A DNA stretch of 64,000 nucleotides. It comes from an uncultured Chloroflexota bacterium (GTDB taxonomy: Bacteria > Chloroflexota > Dehalococcoidia > CAUJGQ01). The position numbers and the translations under genes were made by a program. The notes under the pieces are model-generated. The model was not told where the DNA came from. It worked only from the letters and a program-made list of their open reading frames with translations, and made no database searches. Below are positions 30,606 to 39,892 of the stretch, piece after piece. Positions within the stretch are counted from its first letter, which is position 1. Each line of letters opens with the position of its first letter. The stretch is from assembly GCA_937879875.1 (NCBI GenBank), contig CALFMN010000009.1, forward strand, positions 29,793-93,792, in the 5' to 3' direction.

Positions 30606-33045
30606 CGCGGCAATCTCCAGCGCGGTCCGCAGCGACGGCGCGGCGTCCACGCCCGCGACAGCGACGCCGGCGCGCGGCGAGGCGGCCAACGCGCTGTCCG
30701 ACGACCTGCTCGACCGTATGCAGCGCTACTGGTCGGCGGCGAACTATCTCACGATCGGGCAGATCTATTTGCAGGAGAATCCACTGCTGCGCGAGGCGTT
30801 GCGGCCGGAACAGATTAAGCCGCGGCTGCTCGGGCACTGGGGCACCTCTCCGGGGCTCAGCTTCATCTATGTCCAGCTCAACCGGTTGATCCGCGAGCAC
30901 GACGCGAACGTGATCTATCTCGCCGGGCCCGGCCACGGCGGGCCGGCGCTGCTGGCCAACGTCTATCTCGAAGGGACGTATTCGCAGATCTACCCCGAGG
31001 TTTCGCTGGATGCGGCCGGCATGCGCCGGCTCTTCCGCCAGTTCTCGACGCCGGGCGGCGTGCCCAGCCACGTCAGCGTGCCCACGCCCGGCTCGATCCA
31101 CGAAGGCGGCGAGTTGGGCTACGTGTTGATGCACGCCTTCGGCGCCGCCTTCGATAACCCCGATCTGCTGGCGGTCGCGGTGATCGGCGACGGCGAAGCG
31201 GAGACGGGGCCGCTCGCCGGCTCGTGGAAGGGTGTCAGCTTTCTGAACCCGGTGCGCGACGGCGCGGTGCTGCCCATCCTTCACCTGAATGGCTACAAGA
31301 TCAGCGGTCCCACGGTGCTCGCCCGCGCCAGCGACGACGAGGTACGCGCACAGATCGAAGGGCACGGCTACGAGGTACACTTCGTCGAGGGCGACGACCC
31401 TGCGACGATGTTCCGCGCCTTCGCCGCCACGCTGGAGACCTGCTACCTGCGCATCCGCGCGATTCAGCAGCAGGCGCGCGGGCGCGGCTTTGCCGGCCGG
31501 CCACGCTGGCCCGCGATCGTGCTGCGCTCGCCCAAGGGCTGGACGGGGCCGCGGGAGCTGGACGGCACGCCGATCGCCGGCACGTTTCGCGCCCATCAGG
31601 TGCCGCTGGCGGACGTGAGCACCGACCCTGAACAGCTTCGCATGCTGGAGGCCTGGCTGCACGGCTACCATCCGGAGCAGCTTTTTGACGAGAACGGCCG
31701 CCTGGCCGCGGAGCTGGCCGCGCTTGCGCCCGAGGGCGACCGGCGCATGGGCGCGAACCCGCACGCCAACGGCGGCAAGCTGCTGCGCGCGCTCGATATT
31801 CCCGACTTCACGGACTACGCGGCGCCGGTGACGCGGCCTGCGACGGAGCGGCTGGAGTCAACACGGCGCTTCGGAGAGATGGTGCGCGATATCTTCACGC
31901 GCAACGCGCGCCAGCAGACCTTCCGCCTCTTCTGCCCGGATGAAACCAACTCCAACCGTCTGAACGCGGTGTTTGAGGTCGAGAACCGTTGCTTTGTCGA
32001 GCCGACGATCGCGATCGACGATCATCTCTCGCCCGACGGCCGCGTGATGGAGGTCTTGAGCGAGCACAACTGCGAGGGCTGGCTCGAAGGCTACCTGCTC
32101 AGCGGCCGCCACGGCCTGTACGTGACCTATGAGTCGTTTGCGATGGTTTCCGCCTCGATGACCGTGCAGCACACGAAGTGGCTGGAGGAGGCCACGCGGC
32201 TGCCCTGGCGCGAGCCGGTCGCTTCGCTCAACATCCTTCTGACCTCGACCTGCTGGCGCAACGACCACAACGGCTTCAGCCATCAGGGGCCGGGCCTGAT
32301 CGACGTGATGCTGTCGAAGCGCGGCAGCGTGGCCCGCATCTACCTGCCCCCGGACGCAAACTGCCTGCTCTCCGTTGCCGACCACTGCCTGCGCAGCCGC
32401 GACTACGTGAATCTGATCGTGATCGACAAGCAGCCGCAGTTGCAGTGGCTGAACATGGACGCGGCGCGCGAGCACTGCGCCCGCGGCGCCTCGATCTGGG
32501 AGTGGGCGAGCAACGCGGGCGAGGAAGAGCCGGACGTCGTGCTCGCCTGCGCCGGCGACATTCCCACGCTCGAAACCGTAGCCGCCGCCGATTGGCTGCG
32601 CCAACGTCTGCCCGAGCTGCGCGTGCGCGTGGTCAATGTAGTGGATTTAATGGCGTTGTTCACGCGCGAGGCGCACCCGCACGGCATGGACGCAACCCGC
32701 TTCGTTGAACTGTTCACCGCCAGCAAGCCCGTCGTCTTTGCCTTTCATGGCTATCAGCGCGCGGTGCACCAGATCGTGCATGGGCATGTGAACGCCGAGC
32801 GCTTTCACGTACGCGGCTTCAACGAGCAAGGCACCACGACGACGCCGTTCGACATGGTGATGCTGAACGGCATGAGCCGCTACCATCTGGCGGCGGAGGC
32901 GCTGCGCCGAACGACGCGCCTGCACGAGCGCGCGGCTGCGCTGATCGCCGAGTGCAGCAGCCTGATGCAGAAGGCGACCGCCTACTCACGGGAGCACTTC
33001 GAAGATCCGCCGGAGATCCGCGACTGGACGTGGGGCGCGAGCTGA
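30592..33045 (+). CDS. xfp: Xylulose-5-phosphate/fructose-6-phosphate phosphoketolase
   Basis: 817-aa thiamine-diphosphate enzyme that splits xylulose 5-phosphate (and often fructose 6-phosphate) with phosphate into acetyl phosphate plus glyceraldehyde 3-phosphate or erythrose 4-phosphate. Visible family features are YLTIGQIYLQENPLL, the GHWGTSPGLSF loop, AGPGHGGPA, PGSIHEGGELGY, the ThDP-binding GDGEAETGP (199-207), and the FNEQGTTTTPFDM segment near the end. Length is standard for the family. ATG at 30592 follows AGGAGC and lies inside the 3' end of ackA. A family B repeat follows before a convergent dehydrogenase gene. Confidence 0.95.
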   Translation: MFSFDAAISSAVRSDGAASTPATATPARGEAANALSDDLLDRMQRYWSAANYLTIGQIYLQENPLLREALRPEQIKPRLLGHWGTSPGLSFIYVQLNRLIREHDANVIYLAGPGHGGPALLANVYLEGTYSQIYPEVSLDAAGMRRLFRQFSTPGGVPSHVSVPTPGSIHEGGELGYVLMHAFGAAFDNPDLLAVAVIGDGEAETGPLAGSWKGVSFLNPVRDGAVLPILHLNGYKISGPTVLARASDDEVRAQIEGHGYEVHFVEGDDPATMFRAFAATLETCYLRIRAIQQQARGRGFAGRPRWPAIVLRSPKGWTGPRELDGTPIAGTFRAHQVPLADVSTDPEQLRMLEAWLHGYHPEQLFDENGRLAAELAALAPEGDRRMGANPHANGGKLLRALDIPDFTDYAAPVTRPATERLESTRRFGEMVRDIFTRNARQQTFRLFCPDETNSNRLNAVFEVENRCFVEPTIAIDDHLSPDGRVMEVLSEHNCEGWLEGYLLSGRHGLYVTYESFAMVSASMTVQHTKWLEEATRLPWREPVASLNILLTSTCWRNDHNGFSHQGPGLIDVMLSKRGSVARIYLPPDANCLLSVADHCLRSRDYVNLIVIDKQPQLQWLNMDAAREHCARGASIWEWASNAGEEEPDVVLACAGDIPTLETVAAADWLRQRLPELRVRVVNVVDLMALFTREAHPHGMDATRFVELFTASKPVVFAFHGYQRAVHQIVHGHVNAERFHVRGFNEQGTTTTPFDMVMLNGMSRYHLAAEALRRTTRLHERAAALIAECSSLMQKATAYSREHFEDPPEIRDWTWGAS

Positions 33046-33051
33046 GCCGGC

Positions 33052-33257
33052 CAGCGGCCCTCATCCTCACCCCCATCCCCTGCATTGGAAGTCTCCGACG
33101 ATTGCGCTGCGCTCTGGCCCCCAATCCTGGAGGGAAGGAGGCGATCCTGGGTAGTGCATTCCATAACCGGCGCGGTTAACCCGACGCGCCCGCGGATCGC
33201 TCCAACCCGGGATCGCCCCTCGCCCAGGATTGGGAGAGGGGACGGGGGTGAGGGCCG
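33052..33257. repeat. Family B repeat (B1)
   Basis: About 205 bp with inverted ends GGCCCTCATCCTCACCCCC (left) and GGGGGTGAGGGCC (right). Internal arms are CAATCCTGG (33122-33130) and CCAGGATTG (33224-33232). It aligns with B2 at 51151 in the opposite orientation over nearly its full length. Lies between convergent xfp and alcohol dehydrogenase genes. Confidence 0.8.
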
Positions 33258-33268
33258 AAAGCCGCGGG

Positions 33269-34372
33269 CTACGGCACCAGCACGGCGCGCGTCACCTCGG
33301 TTTGCTTGCCGCTCCACTCGGCCAGCGGGAAGGCCTCGTTGATCTGTGCCAGCGGGAAACGGTGCGAGATCATCTCCTCAAACGGGTAACGCCCCCGCGC
33401 CCGCACCAGGAAATCGAGCGCGAGCGGCAGGATGCTGGGGCGGTACATGGCCGAACCGAGGATCTTCTTGCCGCGCAACAGCTGCGACGGCTGGATCGTC
33501 GCCGTGCTGTCCGGCACGATGTTGCCGATCTCGACGAAGGTGCCGCCGTTGCGCAGCATGGCGATACCCTCCGCCATCAGCGAGGCCAGTCCCACCAGCT
33601 CGAGGACGAGGTCGGCGCCGCGCCCCTCGGTCAGCGCCCGCACGCGCTGGATGCGGTCTTCGGCGGCCTCGTAGTCGGCGATGTTGACGGTTTCATCGGC
33701 GCCGAAGCGCTGCGCCAGCGCCAGGCGGTGCGGCATGCGATCGAGCACGATCACACGCTCGGCGCCCATGTCCTTCGCCATCGCCGTGGCTGAGAGGCCG
33801 AGCCCGCCGGCGCCCTGGATCACCACCTGCTGCCCTTCGCCGCAGCCGGCTGCGGTCAAGCCCTGGGTCACCGTGCCCAGCGCACAGTTGACCGGGCCGA
33901 GCACGTCGTCGGACAGCTCGTCGGGCACACGGAAGATGGGATGATTGGGCGGCAGATAGTAGTAGTCGGCGTAGGTGCCGACAAAGTGCGGGAACTCGCT
34001 CACCGAGCGGTAGGCGCCGCCGTTGGGGCAGAAGTTCACATCGCCGCGCAGGCAGAGATGGCAACGGCCGCAGGGGAAGATCGCCGAGTGAACGACGCGG
34101 TCGCCCTCGCGCAGCGGCGTGCCGACCGAATCGGTAGTCACACCCTTGCCGAGCTTGAACACGCGCCCGGTGCCCTCGTGGCCGAGCGCCCGCCCGCCGG
34201 CCGGCAGCGGGATCGCCGCCTGATCGCCGCGCCAGGTGTGCAGATCGGAGCCGCAGATACCGGCCTGCGACATCTGCAGCAGCACGGCGCCTGGCTCCGG
34301 TTCGGGGACCGGATACTCTTCCAGCACGAATGGTTTGCCGTACGCTTTGATGACCGCCACGCGCCCGTTCAT
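33269..34372 (-). CDS. Zinc-dependent alcohol dehydrogenase (MDR family)
   Basis: 367-aa medium-chain dehydrogenase/reductase. Catalytic zinc ligands are in GICGSDLHTW (Cys) and GHEGTGRV (His, Glu). The structural zinc loop is PCGRCHLCLRGDVNFC, with four Cys. The nucleotide fold carries GAGGLGLSATAMA, followed by the VLDRMPHRLALA acidic strand end that favours NAD(H). It oxidises an alcohol or polyol, or reduces the aldehyde or ketone; substrate unknown, threonine/sorbitol dehydrogenase-like. ATG at 34372 has GAGGAGG 7 nt upstream, so the longer open frame to 34546 is rejected (it runs into repeat A3). Confidence 0.92.
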   Translation of the reverse strand: MNGRVAVIKAYGKPFVLEEYPVPEPEPGAVLLQMSQAGICGSDLHTWRGDQAAIPLPAGGRALGHEGTGRVFKLGKGVTTDSVGTPLREGDRVVHSAIFPCGRCHLCLRGDVNFCPNGGAYRSVSEFPHFVGTYADYYYLPPNHPIFRVPDELSDDVLGPVNCALGTVTQGLTAAGCGEGQQVVIQGAGGLGLSATAMAKDMGAERVIVLDRMPHRLALAQRFGADETVNIADYEAAEDRIQRVRALTEGRGADLVLELVGLASLMAEGIAMLRNGGTFVEIGNIVPDSTATIQPSQLLRGKKILGSAMYRPSILPLALDFLVRARGRYPFEEMISHRFPLAQINEAFPLAEWSGKQTEVTRAVLVP

Positions 34373-34709
34373 CGGCCGTCCTCCTCTTCGCTGCTGTCGG
34401 CTTCGCTTCCCAGCCCCCGCAACTGCCGGCTGGATCAGTGTATGCGCCCGCGCGGGGCACCTAACCCCGATTTGCCTTGCGGCAAATCTCCCTTCCCGAC
34501 ACGGGAAGGGTTCGGGCTGAGGACGATCGGGTGGTTGGGAGATCATCGCATCGCGTGTCCCATAAGGACACCAGCCCCGCCGCCGTCTGGCGCCGCTGGG
34601 AGCGCTCCGGAAGTCCCTTTCCGTCTCGGGAAGGGACAGACCTGGCTTCAGCCAGGTCAGGGTTAGGTGCCGCGCGGGCGCATACGCGCAGAACCTCCCC
34701 AGCCCTGGC
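34373..34709. other. Intergenic region, mostly repeat A3
   Basis: The 337 bp between the alcohol dehydrogenase start and the end of the enoyl-CoA hydratase gene. About two thirds is the family A element; the rest shows no gene. Confidence 0.6.
34451..34676. repeat. Family A repeat, long copy (A3)
   Basis: About 226 bp. Left end CGGGGCACCTAACCCCG, right end CAGGGTTAGGTGCC. Left hairpin stems are GATTTGCC/GGCAAATC and CCCTTCCC/GGGAAGGG; right stems are TCCC/GGGA-type and CCTGGC/GCCAGG. The stem sequences differ from those of A2 and A6 yet remain self-complementary. Confidence 0.85.
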
Positions 34710-35498
34710 CTAGCTGCCCTTCCACGCAGGCGACCGCTTCTCTGCGAAGGCCCGCGGCCCCTCGATGCGATCCGCGGACGCCATATGTGCCTGGGCGTTG
34801 TCGTAGGAGCGGCGCAGCGCGGACTCCAGCGGCAGATCGAGCCCGGTCATCGCCGCCTCTTTCGAGGCGCGTACGGCGAGCGGCGCGCACTGCAGGATCT
34901 CGGCGGCCCAGCGCTCGGCCGCGGGCAAAAGTTGCGCCGCCGGCACGACCTCGTTCACCAGCCCCCAGCGGTGCGCTTCCGGCGCCTCGATCGATTTGCC
35001 GGTGAGAATCATGCCCATGGCGATCGTCAGCGGGATCTTGCGCGGCAGGCGATGCACGCCGCCGGCGCCGGCGATCAGACCGACGCGCGGCTCGGGCAGA
35101 CCAAAGCGCGCGTGCTCGGCGGCGATCACGATGTCACACGCGAGCGCCATCTCACAGCCGCCGCCCATCGCCCAGCCGTTCACCGCGGCGATCAGCGGCT
35201 TGAACAGGTCGAAGCGGCTGGTGATGCCGCCGAAGCCGCCCCTGAGCGGCGGGCGCGGACCGGAGAACTGGCCCGGATTCTGCGCCGTGAACTTGAGATC
35301 GTTGCCGGCGGAGAAGGCGCGGTCGCCCGCACCGGTCAGAATCGCCACCCAGGCGTCCGGGTCCGCGGCGAAGCCGTCCCAGATCGCGCTCAGCTCCTCG
35401 CTCGCCGGCGGATGCAGTGCGTTCATCACTTCGGGCCAGTTGATCGTGACATAAGCGACATGTCCGCGCTTCTCGTAGGTCGCGTATTGATAGGCCAT
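34710..35498 (-). CDS. Enoyl-CoA hydratase/isomerase family protein
   Basis: 262-aa crotonase-fold protein acting on acyl-CoA thioesters (hydration, isomerisation or related). The first oxyanion-hole region is AFSAGNDLKFTAQNPG; the second, NGWAMGGGCEMALACDIVIA, is typical, followed by FGLPEPRVGLIAGAGGVHRLPR, which carries the catalytic Glu region. It ends with the common FAEKRSPAWKG. ATG at 35498 has GGGAGA 8 nt upstream. It is divergent from the IclR regulator across about 200 bp, a common arrangement when the regulator controls the pathway. Which acyl-CoA it uses is unknown; the nearby CoA-transferases suggest a carboxylic-acid degradation route. Confidence 0.9.
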   Translation of the reverse strand: MAYQYATYEKRGHVAYVTINWPEVMNALHPPASEELSAIWDGFAADPDAWVAILTGAGDRAFSAGNDLKFTAQNPGQFSGPRPPLRGGFGGITSRFDLFKPLIAAVNGWAMGGGCEMALACDIVIAAEHARFGLPEPRVGLIAGAGGVHRLPRKIPLTIAMGMILTGKSIEAPEAHRWGLVNEVVPAAQLLPAAERWAAEILQCAPLAVRASKEAAMTGLDLPLESALRRSYDNAQAHMASADRIEGPRAFAEKRSPAWKGS

Positions 35499-35700
35499 AC
35501 ACCGTCTCCCTGTCGCCGTCCGCGCCGCGGCGGCCCGCCGCCATCGAGAGTATTGAGCAGAACGCGCACGCCGTCCACCGTCGCCGCCGGCGCAGCGGTC
35601 CGCTCCGTCGCCGCCGCGCTGCTCAGGGTGCGGGAGGTTGCTCGCAATGTTGTATCATTGTCGGCAGCAGCCCGAACCGCCGCATGCAGGTATGTGACAT

Positions 35701-36495
35701 TTGCGTGACGCTGGGTCGTCAAAGCAGATACAGTCGGTCAACAGAGCCATCGCTCTGCTGCGCGCGTTGTCAGGCGCTGAGTCGCTGCCCCTGTCAGAAC
35801 TCGCTCAAATCGTGGGCGTCCACGCGTCTACCGCCCATCATCTCGTGCAAACCCTGGTTGCCGAGCATTTTGTCAGCCAGGATCCCATCTCCAGACGCTA
35901 CGCGCTTGGTCCGGCGCTGCTGACGATCCTCCCGCCTTCAGACCGCATCTCGATGCTGACGCGCATTTTGCGTGAGCCGATGAGCGCCTGCGCTGCCTGC
36001 AGCGGCTTCGATGTCTGGGCCGCGGTGCTGCAAGACGATCGTGTGCACTACATCGCCCGCGTGCCCGCACGGCACCCGCAGCGCATCGAGGTGCCGCTCT
36101 TGAGCACGCAGCCGGCATACTGCGTTTCGCCGGGCCGCGTGTTGCTCTCCGCCTTCGATCGGCCGACCGTGCTCGAAATACTCAGCCATCACCCCATCCG
36201 CCAGTACACGGCCACGACGCGTACGGACATGGGCGAGATTCTCGAAGCGATCGATGCGGCGCGAATCAATGGCTACAGCGAGGTGGCCGGCGAGCACCTG
36301 CCGGATACGCGCGACATCGCCGTGCCGGTGCGCGGCGAGGGCGGGACCGTGATCGCGGCGCTCAGCATCGGCGAGAAGGCCGGCCTGTTCACGGAAGAAC
36401 GGCGCCGGCCGTTGCTTTCCTGCCTGCAGGCCGCGGCGCTGGCCGCGGAGACGCTGCTCGGCGGCAGCGTCAACCCGGAGGCTCGCTCGCGATAA
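35701..36495 (+). CDS. IclR-family transcriptional regulator
   Basis: 264-aa DNA-binding regulator. N-terminal winged helix-turn-helix (about 10-65: QSVNRAIALLRALSG ... LPLSELAQIVGVHASTAHHLVQ, partly quoted), then an effector-binding domain (about 80-250) with the IclR features RVPARHPQRIEVPL, ISHHP-like loop, and a late GVPVR-type strand (IAVPVRGEGG). IclR proteins usually sense small acids or aromatic metabolites. The start is uncertain: the TTG at 35701 is used here, with a weak AGG upstream, and no ATG lies closer to the domain. It is divergent from the enoyl-CoA hydratase gene; its 3' end overlaps the convergent CoA-transferase by 26 bp. Confidence 0.85.
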   Translation: MRDAGSSKQIQSVNRAIALLRALSGAESLPLSELAQIVGVHASTAHHLVQTLVAEHFVSQDPISRRYALGPALLTILPPSDRISMLTRILREPMSACAACSGFDVWAAVLQDDRVHYIARVPARHPQRIEVPLLSTQPAYCVSPGRVLLSAFDRPTVLEILSHHPIRQYTATTRTDMGEILEAIDAARINGYSEVAGEHLPDTRDIAVPVRGEGGTVIAALSIGEKAGLFTEERRRPLLSCLQAAALAAETLLGGSVNPEARSR

Positions 36496-37780
36496 CGCCC
36501 TCGGCCTCCAGCGCTGCCAGTTCGTTGTCGCTCATGCCCAGAATGCCGCCCAGCACTTCGCGGTTGTGTTCGCCCAGACCCGGCGCGGGCAGGCGATAGC
36601 TGGCCGGCGTGGCGCTCAAGTGCGCGGGCAGGCCGGGGAAGACGAACGTGCCGGCATCGGGATGCGTAATCGGCACGTAGAAGCCGCGCGCCGCCAGGTG
36701 TTCATTCTCGACCAGCTCCTGCGCGTCGAAGACGGCAACGGCGGCGATCCCGGCCCGCTGCAGCGTCTGCATGACCTCGGCGTGATCGCGTGTTGCCGTC
36801 CAGTCGTTGATGGCGGCGTCGAGGGCGTCGTGCCGATCGATGCGCTCGTCGAGCCGCAGACAGGCGAGCGCATCATCGAAGCCGGCCAGTGCACAGAGCG
36901 CCTGCCATTCCGCGTCGCTCGTCACGCTGATCGCGATCCAGCGGTCATTTGAAGTCTGCGACGCTCTCCCCTCGGCTGCGCGCGAGGGACCCCCGGGTCC
37001 GGCGCACGGGTAGCAGCCCTGCGGCGCGTAGAAGGGATGGCGGTTGCCGCGCCGCGGGGCGTCGGCGCCGCGCACCTGCGCCGCCAGCAGCTCCTCGCCG
37101 ATGAAGTCGATCATGCCTTCGACCTGCGCCAGCTCAATCGCCTGGCCGCGATGCTCGGGGTCGGCCGCGCGGTCCCACAGCGCGATCGTGATCGCGGCTG
37201 CGGCGTGCAGCGCGGCGACGGGATCGGCCCAGGCGACGCCGGACTTGTAGGGCCCGCCGTCCGCGTAGCCCATCAGGCTGGACAGTCCGGCGGCCGGCTC
37301 GATCATCGTGCCGAGCGCCACCCAGTCGCGCGCCGGCCCGGTCCAGCCGAAGCCCGGCATGCCGATGTAGATGATGCCCGGATTCAGCGCGCTGAGCCGG
37401 TCGTAGCCGAGGCGGAGCTGAGGCATTACGCGTGGGCTGTAGTTCTCCAGCACGACATCGGCCGTCTCGACCAGCCGCTCGAACAGCGCTTTGCCCGCTG
37501 GCGTATCCAGTTGCAGCGTGATCGCCCGCTTGTTGCGGTTGAACTTGTTGAACATCCCTTCGCGGTTCCACGGCCGCGCGCCCGCCTTGCCTTGCGGATA
37601 GCGGCCAGTGCGTTGCGCGTACAGCTCGCTCACGTCCTTCTGGCCGCGCGACCAGGTCGCTTCCACGCGGATCACGTCGGCGCCCAAATCGCCGAGGATG
37701 CGGCCGGCGAGCGGCCCCGCCCAGACGCGCGAAAGATCCAGCACGCGCACGCCGTCCAGCGCCATCGGCTGCTCAGGCAT
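36470..37780 (-). CDS. CaiB/BaiF family CoA-transferase
   Basis: 436-aa class III CoA-transferase. Motifs are VRVLDLSRVWAGPLAGRILGDLGADVI (partly quoted), FNKFNRNKRAITLQLDT, ENYSPRVMPQLRLGYD, GMPGFGWTGP, and Asp186 in SGVAWADPVAA as the catalytic aspartate. It is most like the gene at 4859 in lay-out. ATG at 37780 overlaps the stop of the upstream CoA-transferase by 8 nt and has GGAGG upstream, so the pair is translationally coupled. It is the last gene of the run that begins with the transporter at 42776. Confidence 0.9.
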   Translation of the reverse strand: MPEQPMALDGVRVLDLSRVWAGPLAGRILGDLGADVIRVEATWSRGQKDVSELYAQRTGRYPQGKAGARPWNREGMFNKFNRNKRAITLQLDTPAGKALFERLVETADVVLENYSPRVMPQLRLGYDRLSALNPGIIYIGMPGFGWTGPARDWVALGTMIEPAAGLSSLMGYADGGPYKSGVAWADPVAALHAAAAITIALWDRAADPEHRGQAIELAQVEGMIDFIGEELLAAQVRGADAPRRGNRHPFYAPQGCYPCAGPGGPSRAAEGRASQTSNDRWIAISVTSDAEWQALCALAGFDDALACLRLDERIDRHDALDAAINDWTATRDHAEVMQTLQRAGIAAVAVFDAQELVENEHLAARGFYVPITHPDAGTFVFPGLPAHLSATPASYRLPAPGLGEHNREVLGGILGMSDNELAALEAEGVIASEPPG

Positions 37781-38957
37781 CGCCGCCCTCCGCGCTGATT
37801 TGCGCCTGGCGCAGCGCGTCGAGATGCCTGATGCCCTGCTCGCCGAGCGTCGCCGCCGTGTCCGCGCCGGCTCGTGGCGGCGGCTTCTGTTGCCATTCGT
37901 GACGTGAGAGCCGGAACGGCGGGCCCGGATAGCGCAGCGCTCTGCCCGCGACTTCGACCGTCTCCCAAAACTCGCGGGCGGCGAGATGCCGGTCTTGCAG
38001 CAGTTCCAGCATGCCGGGCACCGGCCCGACCGGGACGCGCACCTCCTGGCCGAGCGTGACGATCTCCTCGACCGTGTGCTCCAGCAGCCAGGGCAGAATC
38101 TCCGCATCGAACGCCGCAAAGTGCTCCAGGCGGTCGAGGCCGGTGGCGAAGCGCGGGTCGGCCAGCAGGTGCGCCATGCCGATGACTGAGAGGAAGCGCT
38201 CGGTGGAGAGATCGCCCGCGGCGCTCAGCGCGATGTAGCCGTCTTTGCAGGGGTAGATCGTGATTGGGTGGGCGGAGCTGTACTTATTGCCGATGCGCCG
38301 CTCGATTGTGCCGGTGTGCGTCCACTTCACCGAGGTCCACTGGTGCATGCTCGCCATCGCCTCCATGTGCGAGACGTCGATCGTCTGGCCGGCGCCGCTG
38401 CGTGCGCGGTAGCGCAGTGCGGCCATCGCGGCGATGAAGCCGTACGTGCCGGCGGCGTATTCCGGCTGCCGGCCGGCGCCCTGCAGCGGCTCCCGGTCCG
38501 GCTCGCCGGTCACGAACATCTGGCCGCCGGCAGCGTAGTCGGTGAACGGCGTCGAACGGTAGCCGCGGTACGGCCCGGTGAGGCCGAAGGGCGAGATGTA
38601 GAGCTTTACCAAACGGTCGTGCGAGACGTCGCTTGTCGCGGGATGCAGCGGCTGCGGCGATGAGCTTTCGATCAGCACGTCGGCGCGTTCGAGCAGCCGT
38701 CGGAGCAGGTTGCGGCCGCTCGCCGTTTGCAGGTCGAGGCAGACGCCGCCCTTGCCGGTGTGCAGCCAGGCGAAGAGCGTGCTGGAGTCTCCCAGCGCCT
38801 CCCCCACCGAGCGGTTTGGATCACCGCCGGGAGGCTCGACCAGGAGCACGGTCGCGCCGAAGCCGGCGAAGAGCTTGCCGGCGTAGCCACCGGCGACCGA
38901 GCCGGCCAGTTCGATCACGAGCAGGTCTTCGAAGCGTTTGGCAGGGTCGCTTGTCAT
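37773..38957 (-). CDS. CaiB/BaiF-like CoA-transferase with Glu at the catalytic position
   Basis: 394-aa protein of the class III CoA-transferase fold, closest in this window to the gene at 3611 (same DYAAGGQM..TGEPDREPL stretch). Where that protein has the nucleophile Asp182 (EQADYQLG), this one has Glu166 (RQPEYAAG). A Glu could still form a glutamyl-CoA link or could mean a structural, non-catalytic subunit paired with the downstream enzyme. ATG at 38957 is preceded by GTG at 38960. Its start is 18 bp after the permease gene stop and its end overlaps the next CoA-transferase, so transport and CoA activation look coexpressed. Confidence 0.85.
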   Translation of the reverse strand: MTSDPAKRFEDLLVIELAGSVAGGYAGKLFAGFGATVLLVEPPGGDPNRSVGEALGDSSTLFAWLHTGKGGVCLDLQTASGRNLLRRLLERADVLIESSSPQPLHPATSDVSHDRLVKLYISPFGLTGPYRGYRSTPFTDYAAGGQMFVTGEPDREPLQGAGRQPEYAAGTYGFIAAMAALRYRARSGAGQTIDVSHMEAMASMHQWTSVKWTHTGTIERRIGNKYSSAHPITIYPCKDGYIALSAAGDLSTERFLSVIGMAHLLADPRFATGLDRLEHFAAFDAEILPWLLEHTVEEIVTLGQEVRVPVGPVPGMLELLQDRHLAAREFWETVEVAGRALRYPGPPFRLSRHEWQQKPPPRAGADTAATLGEQGIRHLDALRQAQISAEGGDA

Positions 38958-38975
38958 CACGTTCTTGTCGCGTCC

Positions 38976-39890
38976 TTACCGCGCGTCTTGCGTGCGGCCG
39001 CGCAGCCGCGGGTCGAGCGCGTCACGCAGCGCATCGCCCACGAGATTGAGCGCCAGCACCGTCAGGAAGATGGCGACACCGGGAAAGATCGCCAGCGTGG
39101 GCGCGTGGTGCGTGGCCTGCAGCGCCTTTTGCAGCATACCGCCCCAGGTCGCCGTGGGCGGCTTGATGCCGACGCCGAGGAACGACAAGCCGGCTTCGGC
39201 CAGAATCGCGAACGCCATACCCAACGAGCCCTGTACGATCACCGGCGCCAGCGTGTTGGGCAGCACGTGGCGGGCGAGGATGCGGCGCGCCGGCGCGCCC
39301 ATCGCCCGCGCGGCCACGGCGAAGTCCTGGGTCTTCAGCGACAGCGTTTGGGCGCGCACCAGCCGCGCAAAGACGGGAATGCTGGTGACGCCGATCGCGA
39401 TCATGATCTGGTTGATACCCTGGCCCAGCATCGCCACGATCGCCAGCGCCAGGATCAGTGCCGGAAAGGCCAGAATCGCGTCCATCAGCCGCATGATCAC
39501 GCTGTCGGCGGCGCGGCCGGCATAGCCCGCGACCAGACCGAGCGGCACGCCGACGACGACGGCGATGCCCACCGAGATGAAGCCGACCGAGAGCGAGACG
39601 CGCGAGCCGAAAATCACGCGGCTGAGCACGTCGCGGCCGTTCTCGTCCGTGCCCAGCAGATGCCGTGAGGACGGCCCTTGCAGCGTGGCGAAGGGATTAA
39701 TCTCGTTGGGACCGTAGGGCGCGATCAGCGGCGCGAGCACCGCGCAGACGACAACCGCCAGCAGAAACAGCGTCGCGACGCAGATCACCGGGTCGCGCAG
39801 CAGCCGTCCCGCCAGGCGCAGCAACGCCGCATCACGCAGCCGCTGGGTGGTCGGGGCGCTGAGCGCCGCGGGAGTCGCGGAAGCTGCCAT
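38976..39890 (-). CDS. Peptide/nickel-type ABC permease (DppC-like)
   Basis: 304-aa inner-membrane permease. It has a cytoplasmic N-terminus, a first helix near 33-55, then five helices in the BPD transport domain. Family motifs are HLLGTDENGRDVLSRVIFGSR (partly quoted), SVGFISVGIAVVVG and the EAA loop AARAMGAPARRIL. ATG at 39890 lies 2 bp after the stop of the DppB-like gene. With that permease it would form the channel of an importer for peptides or other polar compounds. The ATPase genes normally found after dppC are missing here; two CoA-transferases follow. Confidence 0.92.
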   Translation of the reverse strand: MAASATPAALSAPTTQRLRDAALLRLAGRLLRDPVICVATLFLLAVVVCAVLAPLIAPYGPNEINPFATLQGPSSRHLLGTDENGRDVLSRVIFGSRVSLSVGFISVGIAVVVGVPLGLVAGYAGRAADSVIMRLMDAILAFPALILALAIVAMLGQGINQIMIAIGVTSIPVFARLVRAQTLSLKTQDFAVAARAMGAPARRILARHVLPNTLAPVIVQGSLGMAFAILAEAGLSFLGVGIKPPTATWGGMLQKALQATHHAPTLAIFPGVAIFLTVLALNLVGDALRDALDPRLRGRTQDAR

Positions 39891-39892
39891 CG

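Noticed and set aside
34373..34546. N-terminal extension of the alcohol dehydrogenase
   Set aside because: It would be encoded by repeat A3 and intergenic DNA; the ATG at 34372 has a strong ribosome site and the standard N-terminus.
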